A stretch of 64,000 bases of DNA from Actinoallomurus iriomotensis (GTDB lineage: Bacteria; Actinomycetota; Actinomycetes; Streptosporangiales; Streptosporangiaceae). The notes under the pieces were generated by a model. The model ran no database searches. It saw only the letters and a list, made by a program, of their open reading frames with translations, and was not told the origin of the DNA. Position numbers and translations under genes: made by a program. The stretch is from contig NZ_BSTJ01000004.1 in assembly GCF_030269445.1 (NCBI RefSeq), positions 310,001 to 374,000 on the forward strand, read 5' to 3'. Below are positions 63,948-64,000 of this stretch, one piece after another (the stretch's first letter is position 1; every line of letters starts with the position of its first letter).

Positions 63948-63984
63948 GTATGGATACGGTTGCGTATTGATACGCCACCGTATC
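63948..63984. promoter_or_regulatory. Palindrome array GTATNNATAC x2 plus GATACG-N4-CGTATC
   Basis: GTATGGATAC (63948-63957) and GTATTGATAC (63964-63973) are direct copies of a palindrome, 16 bp apart, and GATACG (63969-63974) pairs with CGTATC (63979-63984). The array lies 25-60 bp upstream of the cupin start, on its promoter. This arrangement is typical of a TetR- or GntR-type operator; the regulator gene is probably just beyond the right edge. Confidence 0.7.
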
Positions 63985-64000
63985 TTCCGCTTGACGAACC

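Overview
The window is high-GC DNA with GTG starts, purine-rich ribosome sites and long runs of start/stop-overlapping genes. Gene content (aromatic type II polyketide synthase, F420-type oxidoreductase, SchA/CurD, DUF3618/holin-X, DUF6153, BlaI-M56, WS/DGAT and a DosR-type dormancy gene set) points to a filamentous actinomycete. The Streptosporangiales/Thermomonosporaceae area is my inference; no rRNA or housekeeping marker is present to fix the genus. No tRNA, rRNA, CRISPR array or intact transposase was seen.

Region 1 (1-14.5 kb) is an aromatic polyketide biosynthetic cluster. A leftward, translationally coupled operon runs from 9372 down to 848: TcmI-type cyclase, TcmJ-type cupin, KS-alpha, chain-length factor, ACP, aromatase/cyclase, DUF1772 anthrone-oxygenase-like membrane protein, short-chain reductase, two ABM-fold monooxygenases, a second reductase, a SchA/CurD protein, an LLM oxidoreductase and a third reductase. 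A sugar epimerase/reductase is cut by the left edge. Divergently transcribed is a radical SAM protein with a B12-binding-like domain. Beyond it are a small unknown protein, a macrolide-type glycosyltransferase with a duplicated 3' tail, gene debris and an RraA-like protein. The tailoring set resembles pentangular polyphenol or polycyclic quinone pathways.

Region 2 (14.5-31.3 kb) is mixed: a secreted arabinofuranosidase-like enzyme with CBM2, PAP2 phosphatase, DUF6153 and DUF305 proteins next to a BlaI/M56 sensor pair, a secreted NlpC/P60 hydrolase, an unknown protein, a CHAP amidase behind a c-di-AMP (ydaO) riboswitch, a degraded ArsR regulator, holin-X/DUF3618 envelope proteins, an alpha/beta hydrolase, and a large secreted glycoside hydrolase divergent from a ROK repressor.

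Region 3 (31.4-60.8 kb) reads as a DosR/DevR-type hypoxia (dormancy) island: GNAT-acyl-CoA synthetase, Hsp20, Acg-type nitroreductase, tandem universal stress proteins, a complete group 3b-like [NiFe] hydrogenase operon with its protease, a PPOX flavoprotein, an exported double rubrerythrin, a P1B ATPase with C-terminal hemerythrin domain, a GH65 phosphorylase plus HAD pseudo-enzyme, an A/V-type rotary ATPase, an Rv2004c-like kinase, a CBS-BON protein and a WS/DGAT. Intergenic palindromes close to the DosR box (GGGAC...GTCCC) lie in front of most transcription units, twice as pairs about 50 bp apart. The V-ATPase, HAD, GH65 and metal ATPase genes are packed so tightly (55992 to 43304) that they look like one 12.7-kb transcript. 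The DosRS regulators themselves are not in the window.

Region 4 (60.9-64 kb) is a gene graveyard: a ribose-type ABC transporter (binding protein, ATPase, permease) and a split transketolase, each with internal deletions or frameshifts, followed by an intact cupin gene with a palindromic operator array at the right edge.
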